Shown piece by piece: positions 5,142 through 14,223 of a stretch of DNA of 26,970 bases (the stretch's first letter is position 1; every line of letters starts with the position of its first letter). A program made the position numbers and the translations under genes. Source of the DNA: an uncultured Peptococcaceae bacterium (lineage in GTDB: Bacteria; Bacillota; Peptococcia; Peptococcales; Peptococcaceae). The notes below the pieces were generated by a model, which searched no databases, had not been told where the DNA came from, and saw only the letters and a list, made by a program, of their open reading frames with translations. The stretch covers positions 1 to 26,970 of the forward strand of contig CABUKW010000026.1 of assembly GCA_902492275.1 (NCBI GenBank), given 5' to 3'.

Positions 5142-7343
5142 CTATTTCGTGATAATGATCTGCTGTGTTGCGGCAATCCACTCCACATTTGCGCCCAATT
5201 TTTCTGCCACATACCGTACCGGCACATAGGTGCGGTCGTTCAGAATGGTGGGGACTACGTCGAAGCCGCTGATGGTTTGACCGATAGTCATAGACAGGGT
5301 CTTGCCGTCGATGTTGAGCGTAACGGTGCGGGTGTCGGCGTTCCAGTCGGCGGTGCCGTCTAATGTTTCGGTAATCACGCGGATGGGCACCATGGTGCGG
5401 TTATCCACGATGATGGGAGCCACATCGTTGGTGATGGTCGCATTGTTATCCAGAATGTTGCGGTTGCCGATCTGCAGCACGATCTGCTTCTGATAAGTGG
5501 CTGCCTTTGTGGTAACGGCAATGTTCACTTTGCCTGCTGGCATGATGAAGGTGTATTGGTTATCGGCTCTCTTGCTTACCGTAATGGTTTTGCCATCGGC
5601 ATCGGTCACGATGACTTCATCTACCGCTTTGCCGCTATCCGGTGTTACGGTGATGGTCACTTTGTCGCCGGCTACGGCGCTGGTTTTATCCAGGGTCACA
5701 GCAGCACCATTGATAGCGGTTCTGTCTGCGCGCACAGGATAATTGTATACGCCGCTGAAGCCGCTACTGGAGGAAGAACCGCTGCTGCTGCTGTTTCTCG
5801 TCCAGTTGACGGTAACAGTCACATCGTTTTCAGGCATAATAAAGAAGAATCCGCGATGGATAGCCTCCACATCTTTGGCATTCCAGTTCAAATCAGCTTC
5901 CGAGATCCCGACCAGCATCAAGCCCTCCAATGTGTAGCCGTCCCGCTTGCCAATTTGCAGGCCGACTTGATCCCCGGCGGCATAGTCCTCGGTATAGGTT
6001 TCGCCGGGTTTGATTCCCAGAGTTTCTCCGTAAAGACCGTATGCTGTGACGGTGTATTTGGGGATAGCATCCAGCGTGAAAGTAGCGCTATATCCGTTTC
6101 CGCAATCATAGGCGTAGGTGACCGTCGTTGCATCGGCATCAACGGTCAGAATCGTTCCGCTGACAGTGCCGCCTACCCAGCCCGTTGCCTTGCTGACCTC
6201 AAAATTTCCCGGCAGCTCAGAGAGATCAAAGGTTCTGCCCTTGGACAACCCGATTGCATAGGTGTTATCCGTTGCATAAAAAGTGTAGTCTATCAGTTGG
6301 GCATTACTGCTGAGGTCCAACGCCGTCAAACTGTTATAGGAGCAGTTCAGATTCTGCAGGCTTGTATTTTGGCTGACATCCAGCACCGTCAGTCCATTGC
6401 CGGCGCAGCTCAGCGTCTTCAATGCTGTATTGTTGCTGACGTCCAATTCTGTCAGCTGATTATAATCGCATTGCAGCTTTTCCAGGCTGGTATTGTCGCT
6501 GACATCCAACGCCGTCAATTCATTCGAATAGCACACCAGCTCCGTCAGTGCTGTATTTTGCCCGAGCTTCAGTGTTGTCAGCTTATTTTGGTCACAGTAC
6601 AGCTCCACCAGGTTGGTATTGCTGCTGACGTCTAGCGCCGTCAGTTCATTCCTGTAGCAGTACAGAATCTCCAGCTTTGTATTATTGCTGACATCCAGTT
6701 CCGTCAGGGCATTGTAGAAGCATTGCAGCTCCTTCAGTACTGTATTTTGCCCGAGCTGCAGCGTTGCCAGCTCATTTTGGTCACAGTACAGCTTTTCCAG
6801 GTTGCTGTTGTTGCTGACATGCAATGTCGTCAGTCCATTAATGGAACATTGCAGCTCCTTCAGTGCTAGATTACTGCAGATGTTCAGCTCTGTCAATTCA
6901 TTACTGGAACATATCAGTGTTTCCAGTGCTGAATTGCTGTTGACATCCAAAGAGGTCAGTTCATTATTGGAGCAGTCCAGATACTCCAGCTTTGTATTTT
7001 GGCTGACATCCAGTGCCGTCAAGTCATTCCAGGAACAGTTCAGCTCCTTCAGCTCTGTGAAGAAGGCAACGCCCTGGAGCGTCGTAGCGCGACTTTGATA
7101 GCCTCCTTCCAACTCTATCAATGTTACCGCCGCGATTTCTTCGTCGCTGAGCTGTTTGTCTTTGTTTGTATCAAAATTTGTGCTAATATAGCTGCGAAAA
7201 AACGCATCGGGGAAGTTTGTTTCATCGATTGCGACACCAGTTTCCGGTTCCTCAGCCAGCGCGGTCATGGGCAGCAGAGTCAGGCACAGCAATAGGGAAA
7301 ACAGTATATTGAATCCCCAACGCAGGGTTTGATGTTTTTTCAT
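5142..7343 (-). CDS. Secreted leucine-rich-repeat surface protein with C-terminal copper-amine-oxidase-N-like domain
   Basis: The protein has 733 residues. A signal peptide occupies 1-30 (LLCLTLLPMTALA, cleavage near A30). An EF-hand/dockerin-like loop follows at D58-E69 (DTNKDKQLSDEE). Eleven to twelve 21-residue leucine-rich repeats run from 108 to 360 with the pattern LTxLDVSxNTxLxxLxCxxN. Two beta-rich repeat modules come next, ending IMPENDVTVTVNW and IMPAGKVNIAVT, separated by a Ser/Gly linker. The last 110 residues form a copper-amine-oxidase-N-like domain (DNRTMVPIRVITE, NDRTYVPVRYVAEKLGA), which in Clostridia is typical of surface proteins and probably binds the wall rather than copper. 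There is no LPXTG. Role inferred: adhesion or ligand binding outside the cell. GGAGG precedes the ATG. By eye the gene is richer in G and C than the repair genes. Confidence 0.88.
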   Translation of the reverse strand: MKKHQTLRWGFNILFSLLLCLTLLPMTALAEEPETGVAIDETNFPDAFFRSYISTNFDTNKDKQLSDEEIAAVTLIELEGGYQSRATTLQGVAFFTELKELNCSWNDLTALDVSQNTKLEYLDCSNNELTSLDVNSNSALETLICSSNELTELNICSNLALKELQCSINGLTTLHVSNNSNLEKLYCDQNELATLQLGQNTVLKELQCFYNALTELDVSNNTKLEILYCYRNELTALDVSSNTNLVELYCDQNKLTTLKLGQNTALTELVCYSNELTALDVSDNTSLEKLQCDYNQLTELDVSNNTALKTLSCAGNGLTVLDVSQNTSLQNLNCSYNSLTALDLSSNAQLIDYTFYATDNTYAIGLSKGRTFDLSELPGNFEVSKATGWVGGTVSGTILTVDADATTVTYAYDCGNGYSATFTLDAIPKYTVTAYGLYGETLGIKPGETYTEDYAAGDQVGLQIGKRDGYTLEGLMLVGISEADLNWNAKDVEAIHRGFFFIMPENDVTVTVNWTRNSSSSGSSSSSGFSGVYNYPVRADRTAINGAAVTLDKTSAVAGDKVTITVTPDSGKAVDEVIVTDADGKTITVSKRADNQYTFIMPAGKVNIAVTTKAATYQKQIVLQIGNRNILDNNATITNDVAPIIVDNRTMVPIRVITETLDGTADWNADTRTVTLNIDGKTLSMTIGQTISGFDVVPTILNDRTYVPVRYVAEKLGANVEWIAATQQIIITK
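6264..7022 (-). repeat. 63-bp tandem repeats encoding the LRR array
   Basis: Twelve units of 63 bp encode residues 108-360 of the LRR protein, each full unit with a Cys at position 17. There is a higher-order copy: the DNA beginning near 6553 recurs near 6742, 189 bp (three units) away, including the shared LGQNT variant and the LYCDQN segment just before it. This points to expansion by recombination between units. Confidence 0.85.
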
Positions 7344-7386
7344 ATGATTTCCTCCATTTCTTCTTGTAGTCCTTTTCTTTTTGTAG

Positions 7387-7626
7387 TCAATGATCCCGCT
7401 CCGCCATGAAGAGCAACTCGTCGTGGCTCAGCTCCACATTGCCAAAGCGGACAAAGATGCCGTTGGTTACGGTGCTATTCCAAATTTCCGGGTCATTCGG
7501 CGGCAAAAACCGGATCTTATCCAGATAGAGCTTCATGTCCAGCAGCAGACGGGTCCCAGACACGAAATCCACCTGCAAAATGTGGTTCGGCAGCGGTGCA
7601 ACGGTTGTAAGATACCTTCGGTCCAA
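7387..7626 (-). CDS. DUF2442-type small protein
   Basis: The 79-residue product has the DUF2442 pattern: an N-terminal strand pair (ILQVDFVSGTRLLLDMKLYLDK), a central FLPPNDPEIWNSTVTNGIFVRF, and an end in the family's usual VELSHDELLF position (commonly DLDPDxLY). The family is of unknown function and is often found in small toxin-antitoxin-like or regulatory pairs. The frame is open to 7716, but AAAGGAGG lies 7 nt before the TTG at 7626. The upstream part covers the LuxR terminator, so the TTG start is preferred. It lies 43 nt before the LRR gene on the same strand. Confidence 0.72.
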   Translation of the reverse strand: MDRRYLTTVAPLPNHILQVDFVSGTRLLLDMKLYLDKIRFLPPNDPEIWNSTVTNGIFVRFGNVELSHDELLFMAERDH

Positions 7627-7659
7627 ATATAGGCCTCCTTTCTCAGTGGTCCTAAAGGC

Positions 7660-7697
7660 AAAAAATCCACCGTACAAACAGTGTACAGTGGATTTTA
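7660..7697 (-). terminator. Intrinsic terminator of the LuxR-family gene
   Basis: AATCCAC and GTGGATT form the outer stem and GTAC/GTAC an inner stem. On the minus strand the stem is followed by TTTTTT (7665-7660). It lies about 25 nt beyond the regulator's stop, separating it from the DUF2442 gene. Confidence 0.75.
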
Positions 7698-7719
7698 TAA
7701 AAAAACTATTAACCAAAGG

Positions 7720-10200
7720 TTAGGTTTTTTGCGAAAAGAGTGCTAACAGCCGCTTTCTCTTGGTGCGGACATCGCCCTCGATATGCAGTTTGGAGTAGAT
7801 CTGGTTGATATACTGCTTGACACTGCCCTCGGAGAGAAACAGCTTTTCCGCGATCTCGCGGTTCGTCAGGTGCTCTGCCATCAGAAGCACGATCTCATAT
7901 TCCCGCTCCGTCAAAGCGGTAAAGAGCCTGGGGCGGTTCATGCTACTTTTGCGCTGTTCTGCCGCTTCACCCAGTTCTAGGATTGTTTGCACAAGACTGT
8001 TCTGTATTTTCTGCGCCAGCAGTGGCTTGAGATAGCGGTAGTTTTCCACAAAAGGAATAACAAAGCCGTCCGGCTCTGCATCGGCAAGGGCCCGGGTCAG
8101 CAGTTCATGTGCCTCACGTTGCTTGCCCAGCAGCTCGTATGCTGCAGCCGTCTGAATGCGGACATGCAGTGCCACCAATGCGTAGTGCATGGCATCGCAC
8201 ACAGCCAGCTGTCCCTCGCAGCGTCCAATGACTCTGGCGTAAGCGCCCTGTGCCAGATACACCTGATTTTCGATCAGTTCCATCATAGGCTTACCCGGCG
8301 CCAGAAAGTGGATGGTGGAGAGCTGATGCTCCGCAAAAACAGAAGGAATTTTATCCTTCTCACCCAGCAGAGCGTGATAATAGGCGCTGATAGCGCTCCA
8401 GATATTCAGCCATGTGGCGTTGTGTTTGCACTGCAGAGCCGCGCGGCGTTCCTCGAAGGAATATCGCTGCGCTACATCCGTACACAGGGAGAGCCGCCGC
8501 GCCAAAAAATCACAGCACAGGGCCATGTTCTCCTGCCCATTGCCCTCGATTTGGGCATATGCGCTTTCCAGCTCGATGTGTGCGTCCGTAAAACGGCCCT
8601 GCTGAAAGGCTGCCTCTGCCCGCATGATTTTTTCTGCGCCCTTCCCATGGCCGTTGGTGATTTTATAATAATGGGGCATACACTCGTCCATCTCTGCAAG
8701 CTCGCTTTGTAACTCGCCTGGCCCACGGTAAAACATCATCAGAACGGACGGTGAGCCAAAAGTCCAGCCGCCGCTTTTGTGAATGCTAATAGCTGTATGG
8801 GACATCTGTGAGCTGGCGCTGCGGTGCAGACGGCTCATAGCGCTGATGTCGTTATAGCAAAGGAAGCTCATAATCAAGTCACACTCGCCCAACAGGTTGC
8901 CCCGCTCCTGTGGTGACAGCCGTGGCTGCTCCCGTATGGCGGTCAGCAAAAGCTCCTTCAATTCCAGCATTTTGGGAATATTCCGCCAGTTGAACATACT
9001 GCGCATCAGAACAAGGAGCGCCAGAGGATGCGCTTTCAGGGTGGAAACGGGACACGCTGCAATGTCGTCCAGCACCGTCTGCGGGTTCAGCGAGGAAAGC
9101 AGAATGCCTGCGTCCTTTTCCACAACACGCAACAGGGCATCGTAATCTCCACTTTTCCGATAAGCAGTCAAGGCGTGTATATACTGCTGATGCGCCTCGT
9201 ACCATACGCCGAAACATGCACGGCAGTGTGCCTGCTTTTTTTTCGGCAGTGTCAGGAAGGTGCGCTCGGCACACTCCTTCATCATGTGGTGAAAACGATA
9301 GGTCACGCCGTCCGGCAGGCAGGTCACAAAGGCGTTCTGAGCGGTCAGCACGGAGAGCAGCTTTTCCGCGTCAGCGTCCTCGGTGACAAAACATGCCATC
9401 TCCACGGTGAACTCATCGGCAAGACCCATGACCGCCAGGAACTCCCGCTGCTTTTCCGGCAGTGGGTCGACCATGGCGGCAGTGAAGGTGGCGTAAATGT
9501 CGGAGCTGCGATCGGGCAGCGCACCGCGCTCGGAAAGCGTCCGAAGATTCAGATAGACAGCAGAAAACCAGCCCTCACTGGAATAGAGCAGAGAATCCAC
9601 CTGCGCGTCGGAGAGACCGAATCCGCAGCGACGGGCGTAAATGGAAAGCTCCGTGTGGTTCAGCCGCAGCTGCTCCGTGCCGATCTGATAAATCCTGTTC
9701 CCCAGCCGGACGACCTCCACAGCCGGAAGAAAGCGGTCGCGGCTGGCAACGATCAGATGCACATTTCCGGGCAGATGCCCCGCCAGCGTGCAGAGGAAAC
9801 GGGCAATGTGTTCGTTTGTCAGAAGGTGAAAATCGTCTATGAATACATAGCAGGACATTTCGCCCGCCAGCTCGCGGTACAGATCATCCGCCAGCAGTCC
9901 GCCGCCTGCGGCATCTGTGGGACAGCTATAGTCCCGCAGGAAATCAAAGCCTTCACGGATAAAGGCGTCCTGTACGCTTTTCCAGAAGATGGCCAAGTTA
10001 TCGGAATATACGCTGATCCGAATGATTTTGACTGGTTCTGTTTTGGCGCATTCTGCCAGATACCAGTTCACTGCCGTGGTCTTGCCGTAACCCATGGGTG
10101 CAACAATGGCAGTCATGGCGCAGCGGGCGATGGGCCGCAGACTCTCCTGCAACCGTTCGGATATATAAATGGTATTCAGATTCCATTTTGGTTTTGACAT
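7720..10200 (-). CDS. Large ATP-binding LuxR-family transcriptional regulator (MalT/LAL-like)
   Basis: The 826-residue protein has the STAND/MalT architecture. Its P-loop is APMGYGKTT (34-42) and its Walker B is CYVFIDDFHLL (117-125). The ASRDR sensor motif follows, then a long helical TPR-like middle (about 330-740) and a C-terminal LuxR/GerE helix-turn-helix in the last 65 residues (LTEREYEIVLLMAEHLTNREIAEKLFLSEGSVKQYINQIYSKL). Such proteins bind ATP and a small ligand or partner, oligomerise, and activate transcription. GGAG is 9 nt before the ATG at 10200 but touches the ATG at 10209, so 10200 was chosen. By eye the gene is richer in G and C than miaA or mutL, suggesting a different origin. 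Its targets may include the LRR gene downstream; this is inferred only from position. Confidence 0.9.
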   Translation of the reverse strand: MSKPKWNLNTIYISERLQESLRPIARCAMTAIVAPMGYGKTTAVNWYLAECAKTEPVKIIRISVYSDNLAIFWKSVQDAFIREGFDFLRDYSCPTDAAGGGLLADDLYRELAGEMSCYVFIDDFHLLTNEHIARFLCTLAGHLPGNVHLIVASRDRFLPAVEVVRLGNRIYQIGTEQLRLNHTELSIYARRCGFGLSDAQVDSLLYSSEGWFSAVYLNLRTLSERGALPDRSSDIYATFTAAMVDPLPEKQREFLAVMGLADEFTVEMACFVTEDADAEKLLSVLTAQNAFVTCLPDGVTYRFHHMMKECAERTFLTLPKKKQAHCRACFGVWYEAHQQYIHALTAYRKSGDYDALLRVVEKDAGILLSSLNPQTVLDDIAACPVSTLKAHPLALLVLMRSMFNWRNIPKMLELKELLLTAIREQPRLSPQERGNLLGECDLIMSFLCYNDISAMSRLHRSASSQMSHTAISIHKSGGWTFGSPSVLMMFYRGPGELQSELAEMDECMPHYYKITNGHGKGAEKIMRAEAAFQQGRFTDAHIELESAYAQIEGNGQENMALCCDFLARRLSLCTDVAQRYSFEERRAALQCKHNATWLNIWSAISAYYHALLGEKDKIPSVFAEHQLSTIHFLAPGKPMMELIENQVYLAQGAYARVIGRCEGQLAVCDAMHYALVALHVRIQTAAAYELLGKQREAHELLTRALADAEPDGFVIPFVENYRYLKPLLAQKIQNSLVQTILELGEAAEQRKSSMNRPRLFTALTEREYEIVLLMAEHLTNREIAEKLFLSEGSVKQYINQIYSKLHIEGDVRTKRKRLLALFSQKT

Positions 10201-10442
10201 GGCGTTCATCTCCGGTTTATTTGATTTGTATCCGCTTTAGGAATATCTGAAGGATATGATGCGATACGGAACTAAGTTTCCCCATTTTTTAAATTTGCGC
10301 CTCTTGCATATCGTCTGCCAAGGGCATAAAACTACAAGCTAGCCTGTTGATAATATTGTAGCCGGCGTTGGTTTTCACCAAATGCGCCATTTCCAAATAC
10401 GGTCTGCTGTCTGATAAGCCTTTGACTGCTTTTTATCGCGCA
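10201..10442. other. Intergenic spacer between the LuxR gene and miaA
   Basis: I see no gene or clear terminator after miaA here. A 33-codon ORF (ATG 10390, stop 10289, minus strand) has no good ribosome site and no recognised relative. The spacer also holds a small inverted repeat (ATATC/GATAT, 10244-10258) upstream of the regulator. It marks the boundary between the conserved repair operon and the accessory block. Confidence 0.5.
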
Positions 10443-11381
10443 TCAGCCTTGGCGCAAGGTTTGCCGCGTCAGCTGCAATAATTCCGCTTCAATTTCAGCC
10501 TCAGATTTGCCCAGTTTCTCTACCCATTGAATATTTGGATCATGCCGAAACCAGGTCAACTGCCGTTTGGCAAAATGGCGGGTATCCCGTTTAATCAGTT
10601 CGATGGCTTTTTCCAGAGAAATTTCCCCATCAAGATATTGAATCATCTGCCGGTAGCCTAAGCTTGTCATGGACAAAGCATTTTTCGGCACACCTTGCAC
10701 TAAGGCCTGCCGCACTTCCTGCTCCAACCCCTGCGCTATCATCAAATCCACCCGTTGATTAATTCGCTGATACAAGATATCCCGCGGAAGATTTAAAGCC
10801 AAATAGGCTGCCTGATAACGCATAGACCGTTTATCTACTGTATATTGTCGCTCAGAAGCTGGTACGCCGGTAACATACAGCACCTCTAAAGCCCGTATCA
10901 CCCGTTTGGTATCGTTGCTGTGCAAACGCTGAGCCGATTTGGGGTCCTGCTCGTTTAATAACTTCCATAAGGCTTCCTTGCCATTTTGTATGGCATATTG
11001 CTGCAAATACTGTCGATAGGCCAAATCACAATCGGCCTCTCCGAAATGGTAATCATAAAGTACGCTGTTGATATAAAATCCTGTGCCGCCGACTAAAATG
11101 GGCATTTTTCCCCGTCCAGCAATCTGTGCAATGGCGGCGTCAGCCCGTTCTTTAAATTCCGCCACACTGAAAGTTTCCCAGGGCTCTTTGATATCCAACA
11201 GATGATGCGGAACGCCTGCCATTTCAGAAACCGTTATCTTCGCAGTACCAATGTCCAATCCGCGAAAAATCTGCATGGAATCGCCAGAAATAATTTCGCC
11301 GTTTAATGCTTTGGCCAAACCAATACTGGCCGCTGTCTTTCCCACCGCTGTCGGACCAACTAAAATAACCAGAGGCTGCAT
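10443..11381 (-). CDS. miaA: tRNA dimethylallyltransferase
   Basis: MiaA adds a dimethylallyl group to the N6 of A37 in tRNAs reading UNN codons, the first step towards ms2i6A. The protein has 312 residues, the usual length. The P-loop is VGPTAVGKTA (8-17), followed by ISGDSMQIFRGLDIGTAK (31-48), the conserved substrate-binding segment. GGTGFYI and the C-terminal DTRHFAKRQLTWFRHDP (tRNA-binding RQxTWfR) are also present. The frame opens at 11459, but ATG 11381 follows AAGGAG and begins the standard MQPLVILVGPTA. It lies 16 nt after the restored stop of the upstream methyltransferase gene, closing the mutS-mutL-miaA operon, a common Firmicutes order. Confidence 0.96.
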   Translation of the reverse strand: MQPLVILVGPTAVGKTAASIGLAKALNGEIISGDSMQIFRGLDIGTAKITVSEMAGVPHHLLDIKEPWETFSVAEFKERADAAIAQIAGRGKMPILVGGTGFYINSVLYDYHFGEADCDLAYRQYLQQYAIQNGKEALWKLLNEQDPKSAQRLHSNDTKRVIRALEVLYVTGVPASERQYTVDKRSMRYQAAYLALNLPRDILYQRINQRVDLMIAQGLEQEVRQALVQGVPKNALSMTSLGYRQMIQYLDGEISLEKAIELIKRDTRHFAKRQLTWFRHDPNIQWVEKLGKSEAEIEAELLQLTRQTLRQG

Positions 11382-11397
11382 GGTTCCACTCTCCTTT

Positions 11398-12182
11398 TTA
11401 TTTTGCATATAAAATCCCGTAGGCCAGGGAACTATATTTACCGCCCATAATACTGTCAAACTGTAAGGAACGCAATGTGCCGACCCGATGTCGGACCACT
11501 ACTTTTTGCCGGGCAATTTTTTTTGCGAACGTCAAAATCTCTTGCGTTAAAGGGGCATAATTGGCGCTGCGCCGTAAATGCCGGCGGATTGCAGAACAGG
11601 CCGTTCAAACATTGGGTCAAAATAGAGAAAATCATAACAATCGGGGGCTAAATTCTGCAAATAGGCACGATAATCACAGCAAATAGTCTGTATGCGCTCC
11701 ATAGCCTGCTTCATAGGCTGGCTGTTGGTTGACCAATGCTGCAAACCGTAGCTGGTGACTGCATAAATCAATGGGCTGCTCTCTAAGGCGGTCACTACAC
11801 CGTCGGCACCGGTTGCAAAGGATAACACCACCGCATCGTTGGCCATTCCCATGGTACAGTCTAAAATTTGAGCGCCTGGCCGCAATTCCATGATGTTCGT
11901 CAGCATTTCCACTTTACCATCTTTTAATTGTTTGATGCGATGAATGGCCATACCCGGATGAAAGCGCAAGGTCTCTCCATCGGCCCAATGGGCAAGTAAT
12001 TCGCCGTTTTCCTCCACCAACAGGCAATTCAGGCTATATCGATCCATCAGCCAGGGAATGCTGCGATTCATCCTCTCCACAAAAGGAATCTGCAATTCTA
12101 AACTAAGACTGCGGGCAGTATCGGTCAGACTCAGACCCATTTTACCCCGCGCTTTACTGGTGGTGATAGCCCAATTATCCAT
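11398..12182 (-). pseudogene. RsmJ-like class I SAM methyltransferase, frameshifted
   Basis: The first frame runs from ATG 12182 to a stop at 11547. It shows motif I (ILDCTMGMANDAVVLSF) and the catalytic-loop motif LYFDPMFERPV, as in RsmJ/DUF548-type rRNA methyltransferases. It stops early, after GIYGAAPIMPL. A second frame continues at once with HLRRSANYAPLTQEILTFAK, then KIARQKVVVRH, and ends SLAYGILYAK at stop 11398. That is the expected C-terminal third of the family. One missing base near 11580-11585 (a GG that would be GGG) joins the two into about 261 residues. The ATG overlaps mutL by 8 nt (ATGGATAA), and the true stop lies 16 nt before miaA, so the gene was built into the operon. It is either recently broken or a sequencing or assembly error. 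Confidence 0.82.
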
Positions 12183-14223
12183 GATAGCTTCCTCGTTTGA
12201 AAATTTTATATAACTCGGCCATCGTAATTTTATATACAATAGGCCGACCATGGGGGCAGGTATGGGCATTTTCTACCTGAGACAGATCGTGCAGCAATGT
12301 CCGCATTTCAATGTCTGTTAAAGGCCAATGTGCTTTCACTGCCCCTTTGCAAGAGGCTGTAATCAACAGTTTTTCTTTAATTACCGCCGCTGTCACTTCT
12401 TTTTGTTCGCTCAAATCATGTAACAAATCTAAAAAGAATTCTTCCACATTGGGTAAATCGTTTAATCCTAATGGCAAGCTGCGCAGCAAATAGCAGCGAT
12501 CACCAAAATTTTCTAAAACAAACCCTAATTCCCGCAAGGTAAAAATATTTTGCATCAGAACGCTGTCTTGCTGGGCTGACAATGTCACCGTTACAGGAAT
12601 TAACAATGGTTGAGAAATCATTTCCTTTTGTGCTTCAGCCTTCATAAATTTTTCATACAAAATCCGCTCATGGCAAGTATGCTGGTCAATGATATACAAA
12701 CCTTCGGCGTTTTGTGCCAAAATAAAGGAATTGTTTAGCTGACCTATAACAGAAAGATTATTTATGTCTTTTAATTGAACTGTTTCATTTTCTTGTTTTA
12801 ATACAGCTTTTATTTCTTTTTTCTGTTTCAATTTTTCTGTCAATTGGCTATGGTTCAAATTCTCGTTTATTTCTTGAATTTTCGAGGGATTATCTTCTTC
12901 TGAAAATAATTCCTCCTGTGAAACAGATACTGTTTTTACTGCCGGTTCCGTATAAAGTTCTTCCGTTCTCCATTGATACAGTTTTTCAGGCTCGGCCACA
13001 ATACTTTGATTGTTTTTTATCGTTTCAGTTGCATCATAGAGAATGCCGGATACCTCCTCCTGATTTGGGATGTTCGACTGTTTTTTCTGCAAATTTTGTG
13101 CTTCGATTGAATTTTCTGTTTTCACAAGATCCTTTTCTTGTTGCTGTACAATTTGTGCTACCGATGTTTTTTTTGTTTGGTAGGCAGCCGGTGCGACAGT
13201 TTCCGGCAAAAATGCATTTTTCGTAATGTTAGCTTCCCACAAAGCATCCTTTAATACTTCTATTATTTTGGGTTTTAGCTGCTCATATCCGTTAATTTTT
13301 ATCTCTGTTTTGGCAGGATGTACATTGACATCCAATTCACTGCCAGGCAGGGTCAGTTTTAGCACAGCAATAGGAAATCGTCCCTTGGCAATTAAAGTAT
13401 AATAACTTTCCTCTAAGGTTTGACTCAATTCAACACTTTTTACCAATCTGCCGTTGACAAAAAACACTTCCTGCCCTCGATTATTGCGGGTAATTTCCTC
13501 ACGAGCCAACCAAGCTTCCAGATAACGACCAGGTCCTAATTCTTTTTTTTCTACCGCAACAAGCAGCGATTCTAAGTTGCTGCCGTAGACGTAAGCAATT
13601 CGTTGCTCTACAGTCGTCAATCCAGCCGTATCCAACTGCAGCTGACCGCCGGAAACATAACGAAACCGCACTTGCGGATGGCCCAGGGCATATTTACTGA
13701 TCAAATCTCCAATCAAACCTGCTTCATAGCTGCTGCTTTTTAGAAATTTACGGCGGGCAGGAATGTTATAAAACAGATTTTTTACTTCCATCACCGTACC
13801 GGGCGCGGTGGCTGTTTCACAAAATTCCTGCACAGTGCCGCCGTCAATACGGATTTTATGGCCAATGGTTTCCTGCGCAGTGCAGCTAATCATTTCTACT
13901 TGTGCTACCGCTGCAATGCTGGGCAGTGCTTCACCACGGAAGCCAAATGTCTGCAAACGGAATAAATCCTGAAATTCTCTGATTTTACTGGTGGCATGAC
14001 GCTGAAAGGCCAACTGCAAATCGGCTTCATCCATGCCCTTGCCATTATCTTTTACACGGATTAAACTGGTACCGCCTTCCCGAATTTCGATTTCAATAAA
14101 ATCGGCTCCAGCATCCAGACTATTTTCCAAAAGTTCCTTTACCACCGACAACGGACGTTCAATCACTTCACCGGCAGCAATCTTGTCGGCGATATGTTCT
14201 TCCAACAGTTTAATCTGTCCCAT
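12175..14223 (-). CDS. mutL: DNA mismatch repair protein MutL (endonuclease type)
   Basis: MutL links mismatch recognition by MutS to strand incision. The GHKL ATPase domain is complete: E33-N34 (KELLENSLDAGA), DNGKGM (59-64) and FGFRGEAL (93-100). A long Lys/Gln/Glu-rich linker (about 350-490) follows. The C-terminal dimerisation domain holds the metal-binding endonuclease motif DQHTCHERILYE (about 509-520), the SCKGAVKAH segment and CPHGRP (about 653-658), as in MutL proteins of bacteria without MutH. The usual DQHA is DQHT here, keeping the Asp, His and Glu ligands. An AGGAGGTGAT lies inside the end of mutS, and the genes overlap by 14 nt. Confidence 0.97.
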   Translation of the reverse strand: MGQIKLLEEHIADKIAAGEVIERPLSVVKELLENSLDAGADFIEIEIREGGTSLIRVKDNGKGMDEADLQLAFQRHATSKIREFQDLFRLQTFGFRGEALPSIAAVAQVEMISCTAQETIGHKIRIDGGTVQEFCETATAPGTVMEVKNLFYNIPARRKFLKSSSYEAGLIGDLISKYALGHPQVRFRYVSGGQLQLDTAGLTTVEQRIAYVYGSNLESLLVAVEKKELGPGRYLEAWLAREEITRNNRGQEVFFVNGRLVKSVELSQTLEESYYTLIAKGRFPIAVLKLTLPGSELDVNVHPAKTEIKINGYEQLKPKIIEVLKDALWEANITKNAFLPETVAPAAYQTKKTSVAQIVQQQEKDLVKTENSIEAQNLQKKQSNIPNQEEVSGILYDATETIKNNQSIVAEPEKLYQWRTEELYTEPAVKTVSVSQEELFSEEDNPSKIQEINENLNHSQLTEKLKQKKEIKAVLKQENETVQLKDINNLSVIGQLNNSFILAQNAEGLYIIDQHTCHERILYEKFMKAEAQKEMISQPLLIPVTVTLSAQQDSVLMQNIFTLRELGFVLENFGDRCYLLRSLPLGLNDLPNVEEFFLDLLHDLSEQKEVTAAVIKEKLLITASCKGAVKAHWPLTDIEMRTLLHDLSQVENAHTCPHGRPIVYKITMAELYKIFKRGSYHG

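Noticed and set aside
5556..6635. Long plus-strand ORF (359 aa) opposite the LRR gene
   Set aside because: It mirrors the 63-bp repeats in antisense, has no ribosome site or family resemblance, and the minus frame has a signal peptide and clear domains.
6264..7022. Regular 63-bp repeats that could suggest a CRISPR or intergenic repeat array
   Set aside because: Repeats are in frame throughout, with no spacers; they encode leucine-rich repeats.
9028..10197. Long plus-strand ORF (389 aa) opposite the LuxR-family gene
   Set aside because: The minus frame encodes an unmistakable P-loop and LuxR domain; the antisense frame is open because of the GC-rich codon use.
10289..10390. 33-codon minus-strand ORF between the LuxR gene and miaA
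   Set aside because: Weak ribosome site, no recognisable relative and not Hfq-like despite the place beside miaA.
10201..10442. Insertion-sequence remnant or attachment site at the edge of the accessory block
   Set aside because: No transposase fragment, terminal inverted repeats or direct repeats could be found by eye at the block's edges.
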